NCBI GenBank assembly: GCA_005801395.1
Contig: SYDV01000223.1
Location: 1 to 5,855, forward strand
Direction: 5' to 3'
Length of the DNA: 5,855 nucleotides
Origin: Planctomycetia bacterium
GTDB taxonomy: Bacteria > Planctomycetota > UBA11346
Part shown: positions 1-4,206 of the stretch, in pieces
Layout: each line of letters starts with the position of its first letter
Position numbering within the stretch: position 1 is the stretch's first letter
Notes under the pieces: generated by a model
The model's input: the letters and a program-made list of their open reading frames with translations, nothing else
Told to the model about the DNA's origin: nothing
Database searches by the model: none
Translations under genes and position numbers: made by a program

Positions 1-418
1 CCGCACCAGCAGCTGAACGCAAGACAGCCACTCCATTTAATTCCGTCGTGGCATCGTTTCCGCGTTGTTTGAAGGTCGGTTTATTAACCAATAACACAAT
101 TAATACACACGCTGCCGCCAGCGCAGCGACAGGCCACCACCAGATCGACGGTGAACGCGACCACGGCGGTGACTTTTTATTCGTCTTAACAATGACGTTA
201 CTCGCCAGCTCTAACGCCGAAGGCTCCAGCGCCCGACGTTCCCCCCAGGTTTCTTGCCCCCATCGTGTCAGTAATCCGTGCATGCGCGCACGCTGCCAAA
301 AAAGTGCGCGCGCTGCGGGATCTGATAATAAGCGCTGTTCAATCTCAGTGCGTTCTTCTTCGGACAACAAACCATGAATATAACGTTCGATTAATAAATC
401 AGCGCGTGGGTCGCTCAT
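1..418 (-). CDS. FecR-domain membrane protein, partial (N-terminal 139 residues)
   Basis: This gene reads leftward and runs off the left edge, so only 139 codons are visible. Its ATG (418-416) overlaps the TGA of the sigma factor gene as ATGA, a usual sign of translational coupling. Residues 1-60 form a charged, helical cytoplasmic segment (LLIERYIHGLLSEEER, then LLSDPAARALFW) like the zinc-finger-free anti-sigma N-termini seen beside this sigma family. Residues 93-111 (WWWPVAALAAACVLIVLLV) are a single transmembrane helix, and from about residue 128 the start of a FecR domain appears (NGVAVLRSAAGA). By family knowledge it would bind and restrain the neighbouring sigma factor at the membrane, with an extracytoplasmic FecR and often a carbohydrate-binding region beyond. 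The N-terminal role is inferred; the membrane helix and gene coupling are seen directly. Confidence 0.82.
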   Translation of the reverse strand, partial: MSDPRADLLIERYIHGLLSEEERTEIEQRLLSDPAARALFWQRARMHGLLTRWGQETWGERRALEPSALELASNVIVKTNKKSPPWSRSPSIWWWPVAALAAACVLIVLLVNKPTFKQRGNDATTELNGVAVLRSAAGA

Positions 419-945
419 GGCGCACGCCCCAATTTTTGTTCAATACAAGTACGCAATACCGAACGAGCGCGCGACAACGCCACATAAACGGCATCTACGG
501 TCCATTCCATATGCTTGGCAACTTCGGCGGGTTTGTGCGCTTGCTGATAAGCTAATTCAACCATACGACGGCTATGCGGCGCCAAAGTCTGCAAACAATC
601 ACCTAAAACACGCAGCGGCTCGTCATCTAAATCAACTGGTGGTTCACTGGCGGCTAACGCCTCTAGCACCGAATCTGAAAATGGTCGTATTTGACGATTA
701 GTCATGCGCCGACCAACTTCCATTATTTTAAATCGCGCAATACCACATGCCCAAGCCAAAAATTCCCGCTGCTGATCGTACACATCTGCCTTCGCCGTGA
801 TGGTCAAAAATGTTTCCTGCAACACGTCATCAATCTGTGTCCGATCAGGCATCAGCGCGACCACGAAACCGCGCAACTGTGGTGCATATTGCACGAACCG
901 CGCTTGGACGAAAGCCACTTGCTGAGATGTTGGTACGGTTGTCAT
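415..945 (-). CDS. ECF-type sigma-70 family RNA polymerase sigma factor
   Basis: A 176-residue sigma factor with only regions 2 and 4. Region 2 lies at about residues 10-85 and carries DDVLQETF (39-46) and FLAWACGIARFK (62-73), the signature of the sigma family abundant in Planctomycetota and Verrucomicrobiota (TIGR02989-like). Region 4 is at about 115-172, ending in the HTH around EVAKHMEWTVDAVYVALSRAR. I chose the ATG at 945; an in-frame GTG at 969 would add eight residues that match nothing typical. Neither start has a good Shine-Dalgarno, and the leader contains two small hairpins (972-986 and 951-968), so start choice is uncertain. It directs core polymerase to a regulon not identifiable here. 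It overlaps the FecR-like gene by four bases, so the two form a sigma/membrane-sensor pair. Its own promoter is at 1006-1034. Confidence 0.9.
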   Translation of the reverse strand: MTTVPTSQQVAFVQARFVQYAPQLRGFVVALMPDRTQIDDVLQETFLTITAKADVYDQQREFLAWACGIARFKIMEVGRRMTNRQIRPFSDSVLEALAASEPPVDLDDEPLRVLGDCLQTLAPHSRRMVELAYQQAHKPAEVAKHMEWTVDAVYVALSRARSVLRTCIEQKLGRAP

Positions 946-1005
946 GGTTCTGAGGATATTGACCCTCACATTTGCTTTCTTAGCAAGGTGATTTTATTAA
1001 CCTCA

Positions 1006-1034
1006 ATAATACCACCCTAACCATTTACCTGCAA
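1006..1034 (-). promoter_or_regulatory. Sigma70-type promoter for the sigma/FecR operon
   Basis: On the minus strand TTGCAG (1034-1029), a 17-base spacer and TATTAT (1011-1006) make a near-consensus promoter. Transcription would begin near 999, giving a leader of about 54 bases before the ATG at 945. It lies in the 127 to 150-base gap between the HTH gene and the sigma gene, so the sigma gene can be transcribed independently of the upstream gene. Confidence 0.7.
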
Positions 1035-1095
1035 ATGACTTATGACACTATCGCCTAAGCCAAATGATGACCTGATATCCATCTGCGGCCATGAT

Positions 1096-2082
1096 TTAGG
1101 ATAATAAATCGACGGATTCACGTTTACGAGCCTCTGAAGCGACCACGCGCCGCATCGTACGGCCCCGAGATTTGGCAATGGCGTGTACCCGCTGACGACT
1201 AATTCCTGCTTGTTCTGCAATTTGCGTGATCGGCATACCGTTATCATATAATTTTAAGATGCCTTCTTGATCCATTGTGCTACGCACCGTGGTTTTCTTA
1301 TGATTGCGTTTATTTTTTTGCTGAGGAATTACCACATGCGACGATGCTTTATCTGCAATTTTTTCTGCTATTTTATCTGCCTGTGATTGCTGCGTCGACT
1401 CAGGAGCAGCCATACGCGAGATAACTAAGCGACTACCTGCGGGTAAATGAATTTCTAATCGCGCATCCAATGCGGCTAATAAACAGCGCAGCGGACTTAA
1501 TCGACCATCGTCTTGCGCGCGTAAGATCAGCGCTGTCGCGTCAAAACTAACGCCCGATGCAAACGCTAAATGATCGGCGGTTATGTGTGATGCCTCAACT
1601 AATGCGCGCACTGCTCCACGCATACTGTCTATTTCACCAGCAATTAATGCGGCTGTCATACGTACACGAGCCGCATCAATTTCACTCAATATGCGCTGCT
1701 CTTCACTGGCAACGTACGTGTGAGCACGGGATTCACGCTCCGGTCGTTTAATTAATTTATTTTGTACCGCGATAGCATGAATATAATGCAAGAAACGGCG
1801 ATTTCGCCAAGATAAACGCCCACGATCACGCTGCGGTTTCGACATCGGCGGAGCGTTAATCGTCCACGACTCATCGCCGCGCACAATTAATACCGTGCAT
1901 TGAAACGCGGCAATTAAGCGCAACCACGTCAGCGCTGCAGGCGTCATACGCGTCAACCAATTTTCTACTGCCACGGGACTGGTGCCCGCTAATAATGCCG
2001 CCGTCGTCGACGACCACCCGCGCTGAAAGACTAAACCACGCAATAAATCAGGAAGCGCCAAACCAGAAATACGAGCGGCCAT
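1096..2082 (-). CDS. Unrecognised DNA-binding protein with C-terminal helix-turn-helix
   Basis: A 328-residue protein I do not recognise as a whole. The C-terminus (273-308; EGILKLYDNGMPITQIAE then QAGISRQRVHAIAKSRG) is a clear helix-turn-helix of the resolvase/sigma-region-4 kind. Before it is a lysine-rich, low-complexity linker (about 225-268). The rest contains two similar units, residues 14-76 and 157-222: each has an HTH-like LLAGTSPVAVENWL or LAFASGVSFDATALIL core, then a hydrophobic helix (LRLIAAFQCTVLIV; LRCLLAALDARLEIHL) and a short strand, resembling degenerate XRE-type domains. The segment between (80-150) is basic. It lies upstream of, and is co-directional with, the sigma gene, 130 bases away. 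It is probably a transcriptional regulator, possibly autoregulatory through the inverted repeat in its leader; targets are unknown. The ATG at 2082 has only a weak upstream AGG. Confidence 0.72.
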   Translation of the reverse strand: MAARISGLALPDLLRGLVFQRGWSSTTAALLAGTSPVAVENWLTRMTPAALTWLRLIAAFQCTVLIVRGDESWTINAPPMSKPQRDRGRLSWRNRRFLHYIHAIAVQNKLIKRPERESRAHTYVASEEQRILSEIDAARVRMTAALIAGEIDSMRGAVRALVEASHITADHLAFASGVSFDATALILRAQDDGRLSPLRCLLAALDARLEIHLPAGSRLVISRMAAPESTQQSQADKIAEKIADKASSHVVIPQQKNKRNHKKTTVRSTMDQEGILKLYDNGMPITQIAEQAGISRQRVHAIAKSRGRTMRRVVASEARKRESVDLLS

Positions 2083-2108
2083 GAGTAATAGCCTATGATG
2101 AACGACAA

Positions 2109-2125
2109 CAACGCCAGCGGCGTTG
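2109..2125. repeat. 7-bp inverted repeat in leader of the HTH gene
   Basis: CAACGCC, three bases (AGC), GGCGTTG: a perfect inverted repeat 27-43 bases upstream of the HTH gene's ATG and just left of the divergent rightward promoter at 2135. In this place it could be an operator shared by both directions or a small hairpin in the leader. No protein can be assigned to it from sequence alone. Confidence 0.4.
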
Positions 2126-2134
2126 GCTCATCTA

Positions 2135-2161
2135 TTGACACATTATTTTACTTTATACTAT
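2135..2161 (+). promoter_or_regulatory. Promoter of first array unit (TTGACA-N15-TACTAT)
   Basis: A consensus -35 TTGACA (2135-2140), an AT-rich 15-base spacer with TTTTA in its centre, and TACTAT (2156-2161). The same hexamers with the same spacing recur at 2993, which strengthens both calls. Transcription would start near 2167 and run to the terminator at 2325, or read through into the tRNAs. The 15-base spacing is shorter than the usual 16-18. Confidence 0.6.
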
Positions 2162-2169
2162 GACCCAGC

Positions 2170-2286
2170 ATGTTCACCGTCCGCTGTATAAATCCGCATA
2201 AATGCCAATCCCAACACCAGGAATTTACCTGGCGTTTCGGGGGCCCTTGCGGTCGAGATGAGTGGAAAACTTGGATGAGCAAATAA
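2170..2286 (+). CDS. Possible 38-residue small protein or leader peptide
   Basis: The first ATG after the 2135 promoter opens a 38-codon frame with three cysteines (C6, C12, C27) and an aromatic, basic C-terminal half. It ends at 2286, 38 bases before the terminator. The start lies only about two bases after the predicted transcript start and has no Shine-Dalgarno, so it would have to be almost leaderless. A second frame from 2202 (20 codons, starting MPIPTPG) overlaps it and ends in TGA overlapping another ATG. I cannot decide between a small gene, a leader peptide feeding an attenuator, and a non-coding RNA of about 185 nt. The rest of the 2083-2421 gap holds only the promoter, the terminator and a weak TATGAT box at 2389. 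Confidence 0.25.
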   Translation: MFTVRCINPHKCQSQHQEFTWRFGGPCGRDEWKTWMSK

Positions 2287-2324
2287 GCGCGCCAAATCAA
2301 CCAAACACATCACGATCTTCGCAA

Positions 2325-2353
2325 CAGCCCCCAGGAAATCCTGGGGGCTGTTT
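2325..2353 (+). terminator. Intrinsic terminator or attenuator upstream of the tRNA array
   Basis: CAGCCCCCAGG, four-base loop, CCTGGGGGCTG (2325-2350), an 11-bp GC-rich stem, followed by TTTGCGTTTA. The U-tract is short. It lies between the 2135 promoter and the first tRNA, so it either ends a short transcript or attenuates the array. The CGTTTACG that follows also occurs just after the terminator at 3290. Confidence 0.75.
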
Positions 2354-2421
2354 GCGTTTACGGCGGTTTTTCGCCACGTTCTTTCACATATGATAGCTGT
2401 CGTTCAATACCTTTGAAATGA

Positions 2422-2493
2422 CCTTGCCTAGCTCAGTGGTAGAGCTTCCGACTTATATGCGGACGGTCGCCGGTTCGATTCCGGCGGCACGGA
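2422..2493 (+). tRNA. tRNA-Ile(TAT), irregular
   Basis: A full cloverleaf: acceptor CCTTGCC/GGCACGG with one T-C mismatch at pair 3-70, D-stem GCTC/GAGC, T-arm GCCGG-TTCGATT-CCGGC and discriminator A73. The anticodon arm is TCCGA-CTTATAT-GCGGA with an A-G clash closing the loop, giving anticodon TAT (2454-2456) and T33, which reads AUA. Most bacteria read AUA with a lysidine-modified CAT species, so TAT is uncommon. No CCA is encoded, so the CCA-adding enzyme would be needed. The two mismatches leave function uncertain. Confidence 0.75.
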
Positions 2494-2512
2494 TTGTTTC
2501 GAGAACACACTT

Positions 2513-2584
2513 GGGGACGTTGGTGTAATGGCAACACGTCGGTTTGTGGCGCCGAAGATTCAGGTTCGATTCCTTTCGTCCTCC
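2513..2584 (+). tRNA. tRNA-His(GTG), irregular
   Basis: Acceptor GGGGACG/CGTCCTC (one G-T) and anticodon stem TCGGT/GCCGA enclose loop TTGTGGC with anticodon GTG (2546-2548). The D-stem has three pairs (GTG/CAC) with three linker bases before it and a single one after it. The T-stem keeps only three pairs (AGG/CCT), with the outer two mismatched, around loop TTCGATT. Position 73 is C, as usual for His, but the base at -1 is T rather than the G that histidyl-tRNA synthetase normally reads; G-1 would have to be added or absent. Bases after position 72 read CCA, which gives C73 then CA. Confidence 0.7.
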
Positions 2585-2620
2585 CATTTTTTCTCATTTA
2601 TTACCCTTTTGTATTTTTAC

Positions 2621-2693
2621 GTTCGCATCGTCTAGCGGTTTAGGATTCCGGAACTTCAATTCGGAGACATGGGTTCAAATCCCATTGCGAATA
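2621..2693 (+). tRNA. tRNA-Glu(TTC) with C33
   Basis: Acceptor GTTCGCA/TGCGAAT is fully paired (one G-T), with T-arm ATGGG-TTCAAAT-CCCAT, D-arm GTC/GAT and A73. The overall shape, including the ATCGTCTAGCGG start, is typical of tRNA-Glu. Anticodon stem CCGGA/TTCGG encloses ACTTCAA, so anticodon TTC (2655-2657) is preceded by C at position 33 (base 2654) in place of the nearly universal T33. CCA is not encoded. Confidence 0.85.
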
Positions 2694-2702
2694 TTAATTA
2701 AA

Positions 2703-2773
2703 TCTCCCGTCGTCTAATGGTAGGACATCGGAATTTGGCTCCGATAATCGTGGTTCGAATCCACGCGGGAGAA
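2703..2773 (+). tRNA. tRNA-Gln(TTG)
   Basis: The most regular member: perfect acceptor TCTCCCG/CGGGAGA, D-stem GTC/GAC, anticodon stem TCGGA/TCCGA around ATTTGGC (anticodon TTG, 2735-2737, reads CAA), T-arm CGTGG-TTCGAAT-CCACG and A73. No CCA is encoded. Only six bases separate it from the next tRNA, so the two are surely co-transcribed and processed apart. Confidence 0.95.
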
Positions 2774-2779
2774 CAGTCG

Positions 2780-2853
2780 GTCTGGTTCGCTCAATGGCCG
2801 AGCATCTGGTTGAAGCCCAGACCATCGTGGTTCGATTCCACGGCCAGACGCCA
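2780..2853 (+). tRNA. tRNA-Phe(GAA), CCA encoded
   Basis: Acceptor GTCTGGT/GCCAGAC, D-stem GCTC/GAGC with AATGGCC loop, anticodon stem TCTGG/CCAGA around TTGAAGC (anticodon GAA, 2812-2814), and T-arm CGTGG-TTCGATT-CCACG. The discriminator is G73, whereas bacterial tRNA-Phe normally has A73, which may weaken charging. CCA is encoded at 2851-2853, unlike the gene just upstream. Confidence 0.92.
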
Positions 2854-2877
2854 ATTATTATTCATTTTCAATTACCT

Positions 2878-2963
2878 TGGCAGGTGCCCCGAATGGTAAG
2901 GGACCCGGCTGTTAACCGGGCGGTCATCACATGACCATGTGGGTTCGAGTCCCACTCTGCCAG
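2878..2963 (+). tRNA. Class II tRNA with Asn anticodon GTT
   Basis: Acceptor TGGCAGG/TCTGCCA (last pair G-T), D-stem CCC/GGG with a GG-containing loop, anticodon stem CCCGG/CCGGG around CTGTTAA (anticodon GTT, 2911-2913, T33 present), T-arm GTGGG-TTCGAGT-CCCAC and G73. Between anticodon and T arms are 18 bases that form a perfect six-pair variable arm, GGTCAT-CAC-ATGACC (2922-2936). Ordinary tRNA-Asn has a 4-5 base variable region; long arms belong to Ser, Leu, bacterial Tyr and Sec tRNAs. All arms pair well, so this is not obvious decay. G73 fits both Asn and Ser charging. T's follow immediately (2965-2970). Confidence 0.85.
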
Positions 2964-2992
2964 CTTTTTTATCGCCGCAATTAATAGCTATA

Positions 2993-3019
2993 TTGACAAC
3001 TAATTTTAAATTGTACTAT
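2993..3019 (+). promoter_or_regulatory. Promoter of second array unit (TTGACA-N15-TACTAT)
   Basis: TTGACA (2993-2998), a 15-base AT-rich spacer with TTTTA in the same position as in the 2135 promoter, and TACTAT (3014-3019). It starts a transcript near 3026 that would end at the strong terminator at 3290, giving a unit of about 290 nt between the sixth and seventh tRNA. Confidence 0.6.
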
Positions 3020-3091
3020 TAATACATCGCCGTACTAACCCTCAACCAATAAGCACCATGTCACCATCCACTTCATCACGAGAAAGCCGCC

Positions 3092-3253
3092 ATGACTACG
3101 CACCGGTCAGCCACAGCACTTTCATGCGAAAGATGCCGATGCCATGGTCAACTAATTATAGCACTGAATATTGCCCCAACTTTTACGAAAAATGCCGAAC
3201 GGTCGCAACGCGCCATAACCATGATGGTGCCAATTTTATATCGCCGGGATTAA
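3092..3253 (+). CDS. Possible 53-residue protein with Cys/His cluster
   Basis: A short frame between the 2993 promoter and the 3290 terminator, starting at ATG 3092 after a purine-rich GAGAAAG ten or so bases upstream. Residues 12-18 hold a compact CERCRCH cluster of the sort seen in small zinc-binding proteins, followed by a hydrophobic stretch (QLIIALNIAP) and a basic C-terminus. I do not recognise a family. A competing 67-codon frame starts at 3058 and ends at 3261 in another phase; it is Ser/His-rich, lacks any ribosome binding site, and looks less protein-like. The unit could also be purely non-coding. If real, this is the product of a one-gene transcript nested in the tRNA array. Confidence 0.33.
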   Translation: MTTHRSATALSCERCRCHGQLIIALNIAPTFTKNAERSQRAITMMVPILYRRD

Positions 3254-3289
3254 AGGAATGACGTGACACCACACACGTTCGCTTCTCTA

Positions 3290-3316
3290 AACCCCGGCCT
3301 AGTGCCGGGGTTTTTT
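3290..3316 (+). terminator. Strong intrinsic terminator
   Basis: AACCCCGGC, loop CTAGT, GCCGGGGTT, then more T's (six T's in all at 3311-3316): a nine-pair stem with a U-tract, a textbook rho-independent terminator. It ends the short unit that begins at 2993. Confidence 0.92.
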
Positions 3317-3392
3317 CGTTTACGCTTCTTTGACAAATTAAACGCGTCGTTCATTACTTTTTGGGATCGTCTAACGCCTTTCCCAATCATGT

Positions 3393-3480
3393 GGATCTGT
3401 GGTGCTAACGGCAACACGCCTGGGACAGTCTCGTAAGACGGCCTCAGGAAACAGCGGTTCGATTCCGCTCAGACCCACCA
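3393..3480 (+). tRNA. tRNA-like gene with enlarged anticodon arm, CCA encoded
   Basis: The ends are clearly tRNA: acceptor GGATCTG/CAGACCC (one A-C mismatch at pair 3-70), D-stem GTG/CAC resembling that of the His gene, T-arm AGCGG-TTCGATT-CCGCT, A73 and encoded CCA (3478-3480). The anticodon arm is abnormal. Outer stem CCTGG/TCAGG (3419-3423 and 3444-3448) encloses 20 bases instead of seven, with an inner hairpin GTCT-CGTA-AGAC (3428-3439). No seven-base loop with T33 can be drawn, so no anticodon can be assigned. A -35-like TTGACA sits at 3330 but its -10 is poor. Its CCA is two bases from the structured RNA at 3483. It could be a tRNA with an insertion, or a tRNA-like RNA that no longer decodes. 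Confidence 0.65.
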
Positions 3481-3482
3481 CC

Positions 3483-3628
3483 GACTGCTGCTGGAGCGTT
3501 CGTCGCTCTGACCATTAAACAGCCTTAAACCCGGTAGTTCCCAAATCTGTGCGTACCCAGGCAATGGGTTGGTACGTAACTGGCATGAATCCGGGGCGTC
3601 GGCAAAAACCGACCAGCAGTCTTTTTTT
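3483..3628 (+). ncRNA. Candidate structured RNA of about 146 nt, no known family recognised
   Basis: A closing stem GACTGCTG (3483-3490) pairs perfectly with CAGCAGTC (3614-3621), which is followed at once by seven T's (3622-3628), so the molecule's own closing helix would serve as its terminator. Inside are GAGCG-TTCGT-CGCTC (3494-3508), CCCGG (3530-3534) with CCGGG (3591-3595), which encloses TGCGTACC (3550-3557) with GGTACGTA (3571-3578), and GTCGG-CAAAAA-CCGAC (3598-3613) stacked directly on the closing stem. These helices are nested and mutually compatible. The frames crossing this region in several phases look like chance. It begins two bases after the CCA of the tRNA-like gene at 3393, so both may be one transcript cut apart by tRNA processing enzymes. 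Confidence 0.55.
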
Positions 3629-3635
3629 ACGAAAT

Positions 3636-3667
3636 ACCATCAGCGAACCGCTTGTACGTCTGATGGT
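3636..3667. repeat. 8-bp perfect hairpin upstream of tRNA-Cys
   Basis: ACCATCAG, 16 bases, CTGATGGT. No T-tract follows on the plus strand, so it is not an ordinary terminator. A second weaker stem, GATTC/GAATC, lies at about 3681-3700. Together they fill the 3629-3732 gap before tRNA-Cys, and they could be leader structure of that transcript or part of a further RNA. No gene is seen in this gap. Confidence 0.4.
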
Positions 3668-3732
3668 CGAAAAAATATGGGATTCGATTTCACAGGAATC
3701 TACTCGGTCATTCACGTTTTTGCTTCACTTAA

Positions 3733-3815
3733 CATGCCGGAGCCTTTCACCGTCCCGCGGACAGAGCAGGTCGCAACCCTGTTGGCACGTGGTTGAACTC
3801 CACTCGGCATGTCCA
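3733..3815 (+). tRNA. tRNA-Cys(GCA)-like, aberrant, CCA encoded
   Basis: Acceptor CATGCCG/CGGCATG is perfect and is followed by T73 and CCA (3813-3815). Anticodon stem GCAGG/CCTGT encloses TCGCAAC, giving GCA (3773-3775) but with C, not T, at position 33. The T-stem has four pairs around TTGAACT, in which the usual C56 is G, which would break the standard pair with the D-loop. The 26-base stretch before the anticodon arm does not form a normal D-arm; its best helix is GTCC-CGC-GGAC (3752-3762). Cys tRNAs normally have U73, which agrees with T73 here. It may be a degenerate gene or a tRNA-like element. Confidence 0.6.
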
Positions 3816-3830
3816 TTCCTCAGCGGCACA

Positions 3831-3864
3831 GGAAGCGGCCAACGTGCTACGGCAGACCGCTTCC
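3831..3864. repeat. 8-bp perfect hairpin between tRNA-Cys and tRNA-Lys
   Basis: GGAAGCGG, 18 bases, CCGCTTCC, with two more inner CC/GG pairs possible. No U-tract follows, so termination is unlikely. It lies 15 bases after the CCA of tRNA-Cys. A palindrome CACGCGTG follows. Possible processing signal or RNA domain. Confidence 0.4.
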
Positions 3865-3907
3865 ATCACGCGTGAATATTATTGGACATATTTTCATGAT
3901 GGAATTT

Positions 3908-3978
3908 GGGCCACAAGCATTGGGGCGATGCACCTCGCTTTTAACGAGGTGAGCACGGTTCGACTCCGTGGCGACCCA
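3908..3978 (+). tRNA. tRNA-Lys(TTT)
   Basis: D-stem GCAT/ATGC with loop TGGGGCG, perfect anticodon stem CCTCG/CGAGG around CTTTTAA (anticodon TTT, 3940-3942, T33 present), T-arm CACGG-TTCGACT-CCGTG and A73. The acceptor GGGCCAC/GCGACCC has two C-A or A-C clashes (pairs 4-69 and 6-67). CCA is not properly encoded (the bases after A73 read CAC). Confidence 0.85.
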
Positions 3979-4023
3979 CACATTCATTTTTTGCCCTTAC
4001 TTTTTTCTCTGTTTTCCCTACTC

Positions 4024-4123
4024 GTCACCTGGCCTCGGTGACCGACCAAGAGTGATCAATCAAGGTGACCGATAAGCTCGGCGCAGCGCAACGCCAGCGC
4101 AGATTGATCAGAGGCATTTTTTT
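4024..4123 (+). ncRNA. Structured RNA or complex terminator with alternative pairings
   Basis: TGATCAATC (4053-4061) pairs over nine bases with GATTGATCA (4102-4110), and GAGGCA plus seven T's (4117-4123) follow. Between them CCGA-TAAGC-TCGG (4069-4081) and GC-rich complementary blocks can form. GTCACC (4024-4029) can pair with GGTGAC at 4037 or with the second copy at 4064, because GGTGACCGA is repeated (4037-4045 and 4064-4072). The element fills the gap between tRNA-Lys and tRNA-Arg. It may be a small RNA, or a terminator with switching structure. The frame read here on the minus strand is not a believable protein. Confidence 0.5.
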
Positions 4124-4130
4124 AAAGCGG

Positions 4131-4206
4131 GCCCTCATCGTCTTAACGGACAGAACACGAGAATACGAATCTCGGTGTGGTGGTTCAAATCCATCTGAGG
4201 GCGCCA
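4131..4206 (+). tRNA. tRNA-Arg(ACG), CCA encoded
   Basis: Perfect acceptor GCCCTCA/TGAGGGC, anticodon stem CGAGA/TCTCG around ATACGAA (anticodon ACG, 4165-4167; A34 normally becomes inosine through TadA and reads CGU, CGC and CGA), and T-arm GGTGG-TTCAAAT-CCATC. The D-stem has a C-A mismatch (GTC against GAAC). G73 is followed by encoded CCA (4204-4206). It starts eight bases after the U-tract at 4117. Confidence 0.9.

Noticed and set aside
946..969. GTG start for the sigma factor at 969
   Set aside because: Adds eight residues unlike the family's N-terminus; ATG 945 fits normal length better.
48..1020. Plus-strand frames opposite the FecR-like and sigma genes
   Set aside because: Shadows of well-supported minus-strand coding sequence.
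3058..3261. 67-codon frame between promoter 2993 and terminator 3290
   Set aside because: No ribosome site and Ser/His-rich random-looking sequence; the 53-codon frame from 3092 is a better candidate, though still weak.
3330..3360. TTGACA as a promoter for the 3393 gene
   Set aside because: The -35 is perfect but no acceptable -10 occurs at 15-18 bases.
3363..3390. tRNA-Glu-like fragment (GGGATCGTCTAACG) before the 3393 gene
   Set aside because: Only a D-arm-like piece; no matching acceptor, anticodon or T-arm, so at most a remnant.
3515..4041. Several overlapping frames on both strands across 3515-4041
   Set aside because: They cross the structured RNA, tRNA-Cys and tRNA-Lys in different phases, lack ribosome sites and have unordered composition.
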